Assembly (NCBI GenBank): GCA_022821545.1
Contig: JAJEDJ010000034.1
Coordinates: 124,001-188,000, forward strand
Direction of reading: 5' to 3'
From: Caldilineaceae bacterium
GTDB lineage: Bacteria > Chloroflexota > Anaerolineae > Caldilineales > Caldilineaceae
Length of the DNA stretch: 64,000 nucleotides
Below the pieces are notes generated by a model that did no database searches, had not been told where the DNA came from, and was given only the letters and a program-made list of their open reading frames with translations. A program made the position numbers and the translations under genes. Shown here in pieces: positions 1 to 7,551 of the stretch. The first letter of the stretch is position 1. Each line of letters starts with the position of its first letter.

Positions 1-758
1 ACACGGTCGATATCGTCAAACTGGATCCGGGTAGCCGCCGCTTGCGCGACATTCGCGGCGCCGAAATCGCCATGATCTTTCAGGAGCCGATGACGTCGCT
101 CAACCCTCTTCATCCGGTGGGAAAGCAGATCTCGGAATCGGTCCTCCTGCATCAGAACTTAACGCGCCGGGCGGCGTTGGAGCGGGCCGAAGAGATGCTG
201 GACAGGGTTCATATCGCCGACCCCGGCCGCCGCATCGGCGAATACCCGCATCAGCTGAGTGGAGGCATGCGTCAGCGCGTCATGATCGCACTGGCGCTTA
301 GCTGTAATCCGTCGATCCTGATTGCCGATGAGCCGACCACTGCTCTTGACGTAACGGTCCAGGCACAGATCCTCGATCTGATGAGAGAACTGCAGGACGA
401 CTTCGATTCGGCGATAGTGCTGATCACCCATAACCTGGGCGTCGTTTCGCAGATGGCCGACCACGTGGCCGTCATGTACCTGGGACGGGTCGTAGAGTAT
501 GCGCCGGTCTCCCAAATCTTCCACAACCCCAAGCATCCCTATACAATCGGGCTTCTCAACTCCGTTCCGGTGCTGGGCAGGAAGGAGGAGAATCGGCTGG
601 TGCCCATCACGGGAATGGTGCCCAGTCCAATGGAAGAAATCCGCGGTTGCGCCTTTGCCCAGCGTTGTCCCGAGGCCATGGAGATCTGCTGGGAGCGGAC
701 ACCGGAATTCAATCAGCATGAGCCCGGGCATTTCGCTGCCTGCTGGCTGCACGACTGA
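1..758 (+). CDS. Oligopeptide/dipeptide ABC transporter ATPase (DppD/OppD type), 5' truncated by window
   Basis: The reading frame is open from base 3, so the gene begins before the window and the Walker A motif is not visible. It is a cytoplasmic ATPase that powers peptide import. What remains shows the Q-loop (MIFQEPMTSLNP), the ABC signature (LSGGMRQRV), Walker B with the D-loop (ILIADEPTTALDV) and the switch histidine (LITHNLGVV). The cysteine-rich C-terminal extension typical of the oligopeptide subfamily follows (GCAFAQRCPEA). The TTG at 42 lies inside the conserved domain and is not the start. The genes downstream supply the binding protein, two permeases and a second ATPase of the same importer. 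Confidence 0.95.
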   Translation, partial: TVDIVKLDPGSRRLRDIRGAEIAMIFQEPMTSLNPLHPVGKQISESVLLHQNLTRRAALERAEEMLDRVHIADPGRRIGEYPHQLSGGMRQRVMIALALSCNPSILIADEPTTALDVTVQAQILDLMRELQDDFDSAIVLITHNLGVVSQMADHVAVMYLGRVVEYAPVSQIFHNPKHPYTIGLLNSVPVLGRKEENRLVPITGMVPSPMEEIRGCAFAQRCPEAMEICWERTPEFNQHEPGHFAACWLHD

Positions 759-798
759 CGTGGAGTTTCATCACTGTTTGCCTTGGTGCAATGCGCCG

Positions 799-817
799 CA
801 GAATTCAACGAATTCTG
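799..817. promoter_or_regulatory. Perfect inverted repeat upstream of the binding-protein gene
   Basis: CAGAATTC-AAC-GAATTCTG is an 8-bp perfect inverted repeat with a 3-bp spacer. It lies about 100 bp before the start at 915 and is flanked on both sides by GCGCCGC. No hairpin-plus-T-run follows, so it looks more like an operator for a dimeric regulator than a terminator. No regulator gene is visible nearby. Confidence 0.4.
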
Positions 818-914
818 AACGCGCCGCTTCAAAATAGCCATCCTGTTGCCATGTCGCGTCGCCGAAGGCGCGAACCGGCGATTTCCTATAAACACCTTCA
901 AAGGAGGTAAGTAA

Positions 915-3092
915 ATGTCTGGTAACCGAAAGAGAATGATCTTTTTCATGCTTTCGCTCTTGCTTGTCACGGCGATGCTGGTCAACGCCTGTGGCGGCGG
1001 AGACAGCGAACCGGCAGCCGCCGAGGCCCCGGCTGAAGAAGAGGCCGCGCCGGCCGCTGAGGCTGAAGCGGAGGAAGAAGACACCGAAGAGGCAATGGCG
1101 GAAGTCGACCTTTCTCCGTCCGAGTATCCTGAGCCGCAAATGATCGTTGGCAGCCGTGCAGTGCAGAAGCTGCCCCTGGACCAGATCCTGACCTACAAGG
1201 CTCTGGATTCTTACAACGAGCCTGAATGGGTGAGCGAGCTTGTGGCCGAAGGCGTACTGCCGCCGGTCGAAGAGCGCCTGCCTGTTGAGCCGCGCGTGAT
1301 TCTTGAGAGCGGCATGGCCGACGGGATCGGCGTCTACGGCGGTGTCTGGCGCGACTTCTCCGCCTGCCCGACCGAAGGCTACAACCGCGGCGCAGGACAG
1401 AGCGCCGGTTGGTTCGGTATTGAGGCCGCGGCCTTCGCGTCGCTGCTCAAGTCCGGCCCCATCTATCGTCGCTCCGATTCGCTCGAGCCGCTGCCCTACC
1501 TGGCGAAAAGCTGGGAATGGAGCGAAGACGGCCATGAGCTGACCATGAAAATCATCGAAGGCGCCAAGTGGTCGGACGGTCACCCCTTCACCACGGCTGA
1601 TGTCCTGTTCACGTGGGAGGACATGATCGTCGATGCAAACGTGCAGTCGCCCAAGGGCGCGTCCGCATGGATCTTTGAAGATCAAATGACGCAGCTTGAG
1701 GTAATCGACGACTACACCTTCAAGTTTGTCTTCCCGGTCGCCTTCCCCGTTCAGTCCCTCTTCCAGATGGACGAGGGCGATTTCCACATCTCGCCGGCCC
1801 ATATCCTCAAGCCGCTCCATCCCAAGTACAACAGCGATATGGACTATGTCGACTTTGAAGCGGCAATGCCCCCGGACAAGACGCCCGTTGTGCTGGGCGA
1901 GTTTGTGCCGGTTGAGTACATCACCGACGAGCTGATGATCCTGCGCCGCAACCCCTACTACTGGGGCGTTGACGAAGCCGGCAACCAGCTTCCCTATCTG
2001 GATGAGGTTGTATTTGAGAAGGGGCCGTCAGGTGTCGGGCGAACGCTCAGCACGCTCGCCGGTTCTGCTGACCATTCCAACCTCGAGAATCCCAGCACCT
2101 TCATCGAGACCCTGAAGCGTGCCGAAGAAGATGACGCTCACTTCTACGTCGAATGGGGTCCGGAGACTTTGGGTTTCAGCATCAAGCTGAATCTGTCAAC
2201 CACCCTTGGCGTGAAGGATGACCGCGACGCGGCCGTTCGCGAACTGTTCCGCGACGTTCGCTTCCGCAAAGCCGTGAGTTTCGCCCTCGATCGCGATGGC
2301 ATTTCGCAATCGATCCTGCGCGGGCCCTTCCTGCGTGGTTGGGCAGGCGGTCTGTTCCCCGGTTCCTCCTACTTCGATCGCAGTACCGTAGCCTATTACA
2401 ACCACAACCCTGAAGCCGCAGCCGCGTTGCTGGCCGATTTGGGCTTTGAGGACTCCGACGGCGACGGCATTCTGAACTGGCCGGCCGACCGCCTTGCCAG
2501 CGGTGAGAACCTGGTGCTGGCTCTGGTCACCAGTGAAGATGCCGAAGAAACGCAGACGGTGGGCGATGCTGCCGTTACCCTGCTAGGCGACTTGGGCGTG
2601 CAGATCAACGTCCGCCCGCTGAACAGCGCCGCTCGCCGCGAGATGAACGAGGCCGGTGAGTGGGAGCTGAGAGTCGACCGTGACAGCCAGACCTTCGCAG
2701 TTCCCTTCACTCGCTGCCGCGAACTGGCCCCCATCGAGCGAGAGTTCAGCTTCCACAGGGAAGGCTCCGAACCGCGAGAGCTTCTGGACTTTGAGCAGGA
2801 ACTGGTCGACATCGCGCTGGCATTCTGCGTGGAGCCCAATACCGACGTGCGTAAGGATCTGATGGCCGACTACAACCGCATCTCAACAGAGAATGTCCAC
2901 TTTGTGGGCGTCTTTGTCGGACGTTACGGTCTGGCCGCCGCCAAGCGCTTCAAGAACGTTCCCGCCGGTATGCCCGTGTTCATGTACAACTGGACCTGGG
3001 AAAACGTCATGCCCGAGCAGGTTTGGGTTGCCCCCGAGGAGCAGATCGACCAGCTCCGACCGGGCGTCATTCCGACCTACGAGAGCGAATAG
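915..3092 (+). CDS. ABC transporter substrate-binding lipoprotein, family 5 (SBP_bac_5)
   Basis: This is the extracytoplasmic binding protein of the peptide-type importer. The start at 915 follows a strong ribosome site (AAAGGAGG at 900-907). Residues 1-26 are a lipoprotein signal ending in LVNAC, with Cys26 as the predicted lipidated residue. About 45 acidic/alanine-rich linker residues follow. The SBP family-5 fold then includes YRRSDSLEPLPYLAKSWEW and KWSDGHPFTTADVLFTWED. At 725 aa it is longer than the usual 500-600, as is common for Chloroflexota homologues. Around residues 500-540 it carries GFEDSDGDGILNWP, a DxDxDG loop that reappears in the toxin-like protein at 5493-6875. The permease gene follows after a 107-bp gap containing a hairpin. 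The ligand is unknown; peptides or oligosaccharides are both possible in this family. Confidence 0.93.
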   Translation: MSGNRKRMIFFMLSLLLVTAMLVNACGGGDSEPAAAEAPAEEEAAPAAEAEAEEEDTEEAMAEVDLSPSEYPEPQMIVGSRAVQKLPLDQILTYKALDSYNEPEWVSELVAEGVLPPVEERLPVEPRVILESGMADGIGVYGGVWRDFSACPTEGYNRGAGQSAGWFGIEAAAFASLLKSGPIYRRSDSLEPLPYLAKSWEWSEDGHELTMKIIEGAKWSDGHPFTTADVLFTWEDMIVDANVQSPKGASAWIFEDQMTQLEVIDDYTFKFVFPVAFPVQSLFQMDEGDFHISPAHILKPLHPKYNSDMDYVDFEAAMPPDKTPVVLGEFVPVEYITDELMILRRNPYYWGVDEAGNQLPYLDEVVFEKGPSGVGRTLSTLAGSADHSNLENPSTFIETLKRAEEDDAHFYVEWGPETLGFSIKLNLSTTLGVKDDRDAAVRELFRDVRFRKAVSFALDRDGISQSILRGPFLRGWAGGLFPGSSYFDRSTVAYYNHNPEAAAALLADLGFEDSDGDGILNWPADRLASGENLVLALVTSEDAEETQTVGDAAVTLLGDLGVQINVRPLNSAARREMNEAGEWELRVDRDSQTFAVPFTRCRELAPIEREFSFHREGSEPRELLDFEQELVDIALAFCVEPNTDVRKDLMADYNRISTENVHFVGVFVGRYGLAAAKRFKNVPAGMPVFMYNWTWENVMPEQVWVAPEEQIDQLRPGVIPTYESE

Positions 3093-3109
3093 CTCTTTGA
3101 GAATGGAAT

Positions 3110-3149
3110 AGAGAGGAGAGAGGGGTGAGAGGATTTCTCGCTCCTCTCT
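3110..3149 (+). terminator. Intra-operon hairpin between binding protein and permease
   Basis: AGAGAGGAG (3110-3118) pairs with CTCCTCTCT (3141-3149), followed by CTTAATTCC. It sits directly after the binding-protein gene, where many importers have a partial terminator or RNA-stabilising stem-loop that makes binding protein more abundant than permease. The T-run is weak, so read-through is likely. Confidence 0.5.
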
Positions 3150-3199
3150 CTTAATTCCTTCAGCGCAAGCTTTCCTGAGACTTCCTTCATTCCCTTCAA

Positions 3200-4228
3200 A
3201 TGATCGGTTTCATTGTTCGTCGTTTTGCCGTCTCGGCTGCCGTAGTTCTGGGCATCGCACTGGTCAGCTTCATCGTGATCCAGTTGCCTCCCGGCGACTA
3301 CGCTGACGGCTATGAGTCGTTCCTGATCGAGCAGGGCGGCGCAACCGAAGCGGAGGCCGAAAGGCAGGCCAATCTGTTCCGTAAGCGTTATGGACTGGAC
3401 AGGCCGCTGCCCATACAGTTCTATGTCTGGATCCGGGACATGGTAACCAAGGGCAGTTTCGGCTTTTCTTTCGCTTACAAACGTGACGTTGGCGAGCTGA
3501 TCGCCGAGAGATTGCCGCGCACCTTGTTGTTGGCGGTACTGGCCCACCTGACTTCAACTGCGGTCGGAATCATTGCCGGCATATTTGTCGCGCCCAGGCA
3601 GTATTCGATTGCGGACAACGTGGCGGCTTTTCTTGCATTTATTCTGTCCGCGCTGCCCCGTTTCTGGATCGCGCTGGCAATCATGTTTTTCCTTGTCTTT
3701 ACGCTGGAGCAGGAGCACGTAACTGCCTTCCACTCCCCGCAGTACGTCGTGGTGCCGTGGGCATTCGGCAGCCTAGCCGAAGCGCGTGAGAGCTGGGCCA
3801 AGCTGATCGATCTGCTTCAGCACATCTGGCCGGTCGTGGTGATCGCCGGGCTTGGCGGAGTGGCCCGCAACATGCGCGTAATGCGCGGCAACATGCTGGA
3901 CGAACTGAACGCGCAGTACGTGACCACGGCCCGTTCCAAAGGCCTGACCGACGGCCAGGTCATGCGCCGCCACGCAGTGCCGAACGCGTTGCATCCGATC
4001 ATCATGTACCAGGGGACAGTGCTCCCCTACATGCTGCAGGGCGAGCTGCAGGCATCGATCGTCCTCGGTCTGCCAACGATCGGGACCCTCCTGCTCACCT
4101 CGCTCCGCAACGAAGACATCTACATCGCCGCCAGTTGCCTCTTGATCTACGGAGTCCTCCTGGTAGCAGGCAACCTGATCGCCGACATTTCCCTGGCAGT
4201 GCTAGACCCGCGTGTGCGCTTTTCGTAG
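3200..4228 (+). CDS. Peptide-type ABC transporter permease (DppB/OppB type)
   Basis: This is an inner-membrane channel subunit. It has an N-terminal membrane helix (FIVRRFAVSAAVVLGIALVS) and the GDYAD-type segment found in DppB homologues. Five further hydrophobic segments follow. The EAA-type cytoplasmic loop that contacts the ATPase is visible as YVTTARSKGLTDGQVMRRHA. Length (342 aa) fits the family. The start at 3200 has no strong ribosome site. The second permease of the pair, expected immediately downstream, is displaced to 7552 by the island at 4304-7512. Confidence 0.93.
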   Translation: MIGFIVRRFAVSAAVVLGIALVSFIVIQLPPGDYADGYESFLIEQGGATEAEAERQANLFRKRYGLDRPLPIQFYVWIRDMVTKGSFGFSFAYKRDVGELIAERLPRTLLLAVLAHLTSTAVGIIAGIFVAPRQYSIADNVAAFLAFILSALPRFWIALAIMFFLVFTLEQEHVTAFHSPQYVVVPWAFGSLAEARESWAKLIDLLQHIWPVVVIAGLGGVARNMRVMRGNMLDELNAQYVTTARSKGLTDGQVMRRHAVPNALHPIIMYQGTVLPYMLQGELQASIVLGLPTIGTLLLTSLRNEDIYIAASCLLIYGVLLVAGNLIADISLAVLDPRVRFS

Positions 4229-4303
4229 ACTCAGTCAAGATACGGGTGCTGAGAAAGAAAAGCGCCTTCCTCCCCGCCGTTTTCTAATGGAGGAAACAAG
4301 AGT

Positions 4304-4546
4304 ATGGTAGGCCAATCGACTTATCGAAGGAGAAAGTATGCTGTGGTTCTTTCGATTATGGTCCTATCTTCGCTATTACTCAACACAGGTGTCGCCACAG
4401 CCGCCCCGCCATTCGATGATGTAGGTGTGACCGACGATTCAGAAGAGTGCCCGGCGTCATTATTGACTATTGGCGAAGACCTTTGGGATCATGTGCCAGA
4501 GTTGCCTAGTCTGAGTTGGGATCTTGAAATAACCGATAAGGCATAA
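4304..4546 (+). CDS. 5' part of frameshifted secreted toxin-like protein (copy 1)
   Basis: An 80-aa frame with a good ribosome site (GGAGG before 4304). It has a Sec signal peptide: RRRK basic region, hydrophobic AVVLSIMVLSSLLL, then ATAA. The mature start carries CPASLLTIGEDLWDHVPE, which lines up with CPESLYLKGKELLEQVPG near the N-terminus of the paralogue at 5493-6875. The frame ends at a TAA at 4544-4546. The rest of the protein continues in the +1 frame, which opens at 4533. The crossover must therefore lie within about 4530-4546, in AAGGCATAAGGCAAAG. This could be a real inactivating indel, a sequencing error or recoding. Confidence 0.6.
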   Translation: MVGQSTYRRRKYAVVLSIMVLSSLLLNTGVATAAPPFDDVGVTDDSEECPASLLTIGEDLWDHVPELPSLSWDLEITDKA

Positions 4547-4631
4547 GGCAAAGCTACTGTGGAAGTCTTTCCTGCTGCTGCTAGACTCCATCTTTCCCGG
4601 TTTCTCCGGCATCTTTCCCAAGTTTCCTGAT

Positions 4632-5477
4632 TTGGACTGGTTGCTCGCCTTTCTGCCAGACAGCTGGTTTAACGAAAAGAGTATGACTGCGGTTCCGGTC
4701 ATAAGTCAGGCAACGGGAGTGGTAATCGGTCTGGTTCCGGTGGTTGGACCAATTCTCGACGGTACAGCAATTGTCACGGCTAAGGATCACATAACAGGCG
4801 AGTGCATTTCACGTATGGGACAGGGAGTGCTTCTTGCAAGTGCAGGGGCTACGATGGTTTTCCCTGCTCTGCTAGCGGTAAAGGGGGGACTGAAAGTAGG
4901 CAAGCCCCTCGCCAACTTACTTCCTGAACTTCCAGTCCGCAAGTTTTCCGAGCAAATATGGAAAAAGATAGAAGAATTCAAGAGCAAGTTTGGGTGGAGA
5001 GTATCCAGACTTGACGAAGTAAATGTCGTTGCCAAGGAATTCCGCGGGGAACTTCGAATCATAGGCAAGGGGTCAACTTCCTCTACTGAATTAGCCGACA
5101 AGTTGGGATTACAAGGCTTCACGGAAAACAACTACCGTGAGGGCCTTTTGCGTCTAACAGGGCGCAGCAAGGCGGACGTTCAGGGGTTGGATGCGCATCA
5201 CATCCTTCCCCAGGAACTTGAGGAAGAATTCCGAAGAGCTGGAATCGAGAACATTCATGATCCTAGATTGCTTGTTTGGGTTGATCAAGAGTCGCATAGA
5301 GCCTGGAGCCATGATTATAGTGTGGCTTGGCAGAGTTTTCTGCGGGAGAATCCAGACTCAACGGCTGAAGATGTATTGGACGAAGCTGTAAGACTCGCGG
5401 ATGAGTTCGGTTTCGAAGTTCTCTTTGAGACTCCCGGTAACTGGCTTTCGGAGTGGATTGATTCTATTGTGCGCTAA
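4632..5477 (+). CDS. 3' part of frameshifted toxin-like protein (copy 1): PT-TG-like and AHH/HNH-like nuclease segments
   Basis: The frame is open from 4533; 4632 is only its first plausible start codon (TTG). In order it shows a hydrophobic glycine-rich segment (GVVIGLVPVVGPILDG) ending in KDHITGE, as in the pretoxin PT-TG family. A tract FTENNYREGLLRLTG and then a nuclease-like C-terminus follow (GLDAHHILPQELEEEF, IHDPRLLVWVD, ESHRAWSHDY). The AHH motif and later histidines fit HNH/endonuclease VII-type toxins. The C-terminal ~110 residues are closely similar to copy 2 downstream. Together with 4304-4546 it would form one secreted protein of about 390 aa. Base composition is clearly more A+T-rich than the transporter genes around it. 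Confidence 0.65.
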   Translation: MDWLLAFLPDSWFNEKSMTAVPVISQATGVVIGLVPVVGPILDGTAIVTAKDHITGECISRMGQGVLLASAGATMVFPALLAVKGGLKVGKPLANLLPELPVRKFSEQIWKKIEEFKSKFGWRVSRLDEVNVVAKEFRGELRIIGKGSTSSTELADKLGLQGFTENNYREGLLRLTGRSKADVQGLDAHHILPQELEEEFRRAGIENIHDPRLLVWVDQESHRAWSHDYSVAWQSFLRENPDSTAEDVLDEAVRLADEFGFEVLFETPGNWLSEWIDSIVR

Positions 5478-5492
5478 TGTGTTCGCTGAAAT

Positions 5493-6875
5493 ATGGTTGA
5501 TCATGCTTTCGAGGAGCATTCGATTTTGAACTCCCAGCTTTCTTCAAGAAACAGCAGCCTTTCAATTGTCTTGACGGTGACACTCTCACTTTTCCTGCTT
5601 TTCAATTCAGTAGTCGTCGCTGAAGCACAAAATGTTGACTCGGAGAATCCGAATGACCAGTGCCCCGAGTCTTTATATTTGAAAGGAAAAGAGCTTCTTG
5701 AACAGGTTCCAGGCATTTCTGATCACTTTCCAAGTGAAAGTAGCCCTGAGACCGAACCAAGCGAGCCAGGTTGGTTTTCGCCTAGACTTCCAAACTGGCT
5801 TGAACTGCCAGATTGGAGTTTGCTCTCATTTGAATCCGATATAGCGAGTAACGAAAGCGAGTCTGCCGGCGAAACTTCCGGAACAGACCATAAGCAAGAG
5901 TTGCCGCAAGAAAGCTCGTTGGCTTCCCGACTCGATTCTAGCGAGTGGGTGGAAAAGGCAGAGATACTTCTGAAGTCACAAGGGTTCGAAGACACTGATG
6001 GAGACGGCAACCTTAATTGGCCCGAAGACAGTCCTATACTTGCTGGCCAAAACCTGGATATAGTCGTAGTAGTAACTGAGTCTTCCGGTGTTGCAATTGG
6101 ATTTGTCCCGATTGCCGGCGATGCCGTTGACTTTGTTGCTCTAGTTGTAGCCAAGGATCCAATTACCGGCGAGTGCCTTACCAAGACCGATCAGCTACTC
6201 TTTGCTCTGAGTCTGCTGATTGTGCTCCCTGTTTCTGCAAAGACCCTGAAGCTGATCTTCAGATCAGTTGGCAAGTCTGACATAAACCTGCCAACTGTAT
6301 GGACAACTCTCAAGGGAACCCTCAAAAAGCTGAAATTCGAGACTCAAACTTGGTCTACCAGGCTTGATGAAGGGTTTGAGTGGACCTTCAAAAACGTTAA
6401 GTCCGTCAACAGACTCAATCGGGTCCCCGTCAAATATTGGAGATTTCGAGTTATTGCAGGCAGAGGCGCCACGTCTGCAGACGAGCTTGCCAGCACATTA
6501 GGACTTAGCAAGTTTACCGACTCCAACTATCGAGATGCCCTTATTAGGTTCACTGGCAAAAGTAGTGATGAAGTTGAAGGTCTGGAAGCGCACCATATCT
6601 TGCCAAAAGAGTTTTTGGAAGAATTTCAGAATAGGGGAATTGATACAATTCACGATCCAAGACTCCTGGTCTGGGTAGACCCTTCATTACATCGCAAGTG
6701 GAGTCACAAGTATGGCGAAGCCTGGAGAACCTTTCTCGTTCAGAATCCTAATGCTTCACAGAAGGAGATTCTTGAAGCAGCTATGATGCTAGCCGATGAG
6801 TTTGGGTATCGCGTGCTCTTCAGGAAATCAATGTGGGACGTTTTCAGACAAATAGGCCGGACCTTGGGCGGGTGA
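5493..6875 (+). CDS. Secreted toxin-like protein (copy 2): SBP-like segment, PT-TG-like pretoxin, AHH/HNH-like nuclease
   Basis: An intact 460-aa paralogue of the broken copy just upstream. Residues 1-46 are a Sec signal peptide with a long N-region, probably cut after AEA. An acidic serine-rich region follows. Residues ~156-195 contain GFEDTDGDGNLNWP and AGQNLDIVVVV, resembling a family-5 binding protein and absent from copy 1. Residues ~200-230 form the PT-TG-like segment (GVAIGFVPIAGDAVDF, KDPITGE). Near residue 330 comes TDSNYRDALIRFTG. The nuclease-like end has AHHILPKEF (AHH ~365-367), IHDPRLLVWVD and SLHRKWSHKY. An Imm11-like gene follows within 30 bp. Toxin function is inferred from this layout; a secreted processing nuclease is the alternative. 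Confidence 0.7.
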   Translation: MVDHAFEEHSILNSQLSSRNSSLSIVLTVTLSLFLLFNSVVVAEAQNVDSENPNDQCPESLYLKGKELLEQVPGISDHFPSESSPETEPSEPGWFSPRLPNWLELPDWSLLSFESDIASNESESAGETSGTDHKQELPQESSLASRLDSSEWVEKAEILLKSQGFEDTDGDGNLNWPEDSPILAGQNLDIVVVVTESSGVAIGFVPIAGDAVDFVALVVAKDPITGECLTKTDQLLFALSLLIVLPVSAKTLKLIFRSVGKSDINLPTVWTTLKGTLKKLKFETQTWSTRLDEGFEWTFKNVKSVNRLNRVPVKYWRFRVIAGRGATSADELASTLGLSKFTDSNYRDALIRFTGKSSDEVEGLEAHHILPKEFLEEFQNRGIDTIHDPRLLVWVDPSLHRKWSHKYGEAWRTFLVQNPNASQKEILEAAMMLADEFGYRVLFRKSMWDVFRQIGRTLGG

Positions 6876-6903
6876 GGAAAATGAATGTAGGTATAGACTC
6901 CCA

Positions 6904-7512
6904 ATGCGCTTAGAATGGAATTTGGCACACGAACTCTCCGACCCTCTTGCAGTCGAACCATTTCGACTGCGAAGTCGACTGCCCGGTGATGCAGTTTCTA
7001 ACGATGTCAACATACACCAACTGTCCCGCGGCCAGTCGCAGATACGGAACCCTCTTCAATTCGATGCCGCGCAAGGAAAAGAGGCTTCAGACTTTCTGTG
7101 GACCCAGCTCGTAGATCCTGTATGTGTTTCCGCAAGGGTTGTCCGCATTCTGAAAGAGAATGACGTAAGCGGTTGGTCGACCTATCCTGTCGAGATCTTC
7201 GACAATGAGGGCAATCTGCTCTCCGAATACCACGGCCTTGCAGTGACTGGAGCCGTTTGCCAAGCGGATTACAATCGCAGTACCGTTGTAACCAAGCCTC
7301 CGCCAACCCCGCGAGGCAGCAGCTATGACGTTTACCGGGGACTCCACTTTAACGAGGAAGAATGGGATGGCAGCGACATCTTCTGGGTAGGCGCTGTTCG
7401 CGTCATAGTAGGAAGAGTGAAAGAGCTCTTGGAGCAGGAAAAGGTGCAAAACGTCCGCCTTACGCCTCTTCCCGATTGGGAAGTCCGTGTCAGGTACGTA
7501 CGAAACGCCTAG
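6904..7512 (+). CDS. Probable Imm11-like (DUF1629) immunity protein
   Basis: A 202-aa soluble protein with no signal peptide, as expected for a cytoplasmic immunity protein. The C-terminal two thirds match the Imm11 pattern as I know it: VVRILKENDVSGWSTYPV, then YHGLAVTG, then YRGLHFNEEEWDGSDIF, and a final VKELLEQEKVQNVRLTPL. It lies 28 bp after the nuclease-like gene on the same strand, the usual toxin-immunity order. The start at 6904 has no clear ribosome site, and the frame is open further upstream without an ATG. Family assignment is from remembered motifs, so moderate confidence. It could protect against both paralogues, whose C-termini are alike. Confidence 0.62.
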   Translation: MRLEWNLAHELSDPLAVEPFRLRSRLPGDAVSNDVNIHQLSRGQSQIRNPLQFDAAQGKEASDFLWTQLVDPVCVSARVVRILKENDVSGWSTYPVEIFDNEGNLLSEYHGLAVTGAVCQADYNRSTVVTKPPPTPRGSSYDVYRGLHFNEEEWDGSDIFWVGAVRVIVGRVKELLEQEKVQNVRLTPLPDWEVRVRYVRNA

Positions 7513-7551
7513 GGCCGCTGTATAGTCACAGTCCAGCTGATACCGAATCTC

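Noticed and set aside
771-1820. A 349-codon minus-strand frame over the binding-protein gene
   Set aside because: Overlaps the ribosome site and lipoprotein signal of the plus-strand gene and shows no domain.
4213-4270. CTCAG/CTGAG hairpin after the first permease gene
   Set aside because: Stem is short with a 14-nt loop and is followed by A residues, so it is not a terminator on the plus strand.
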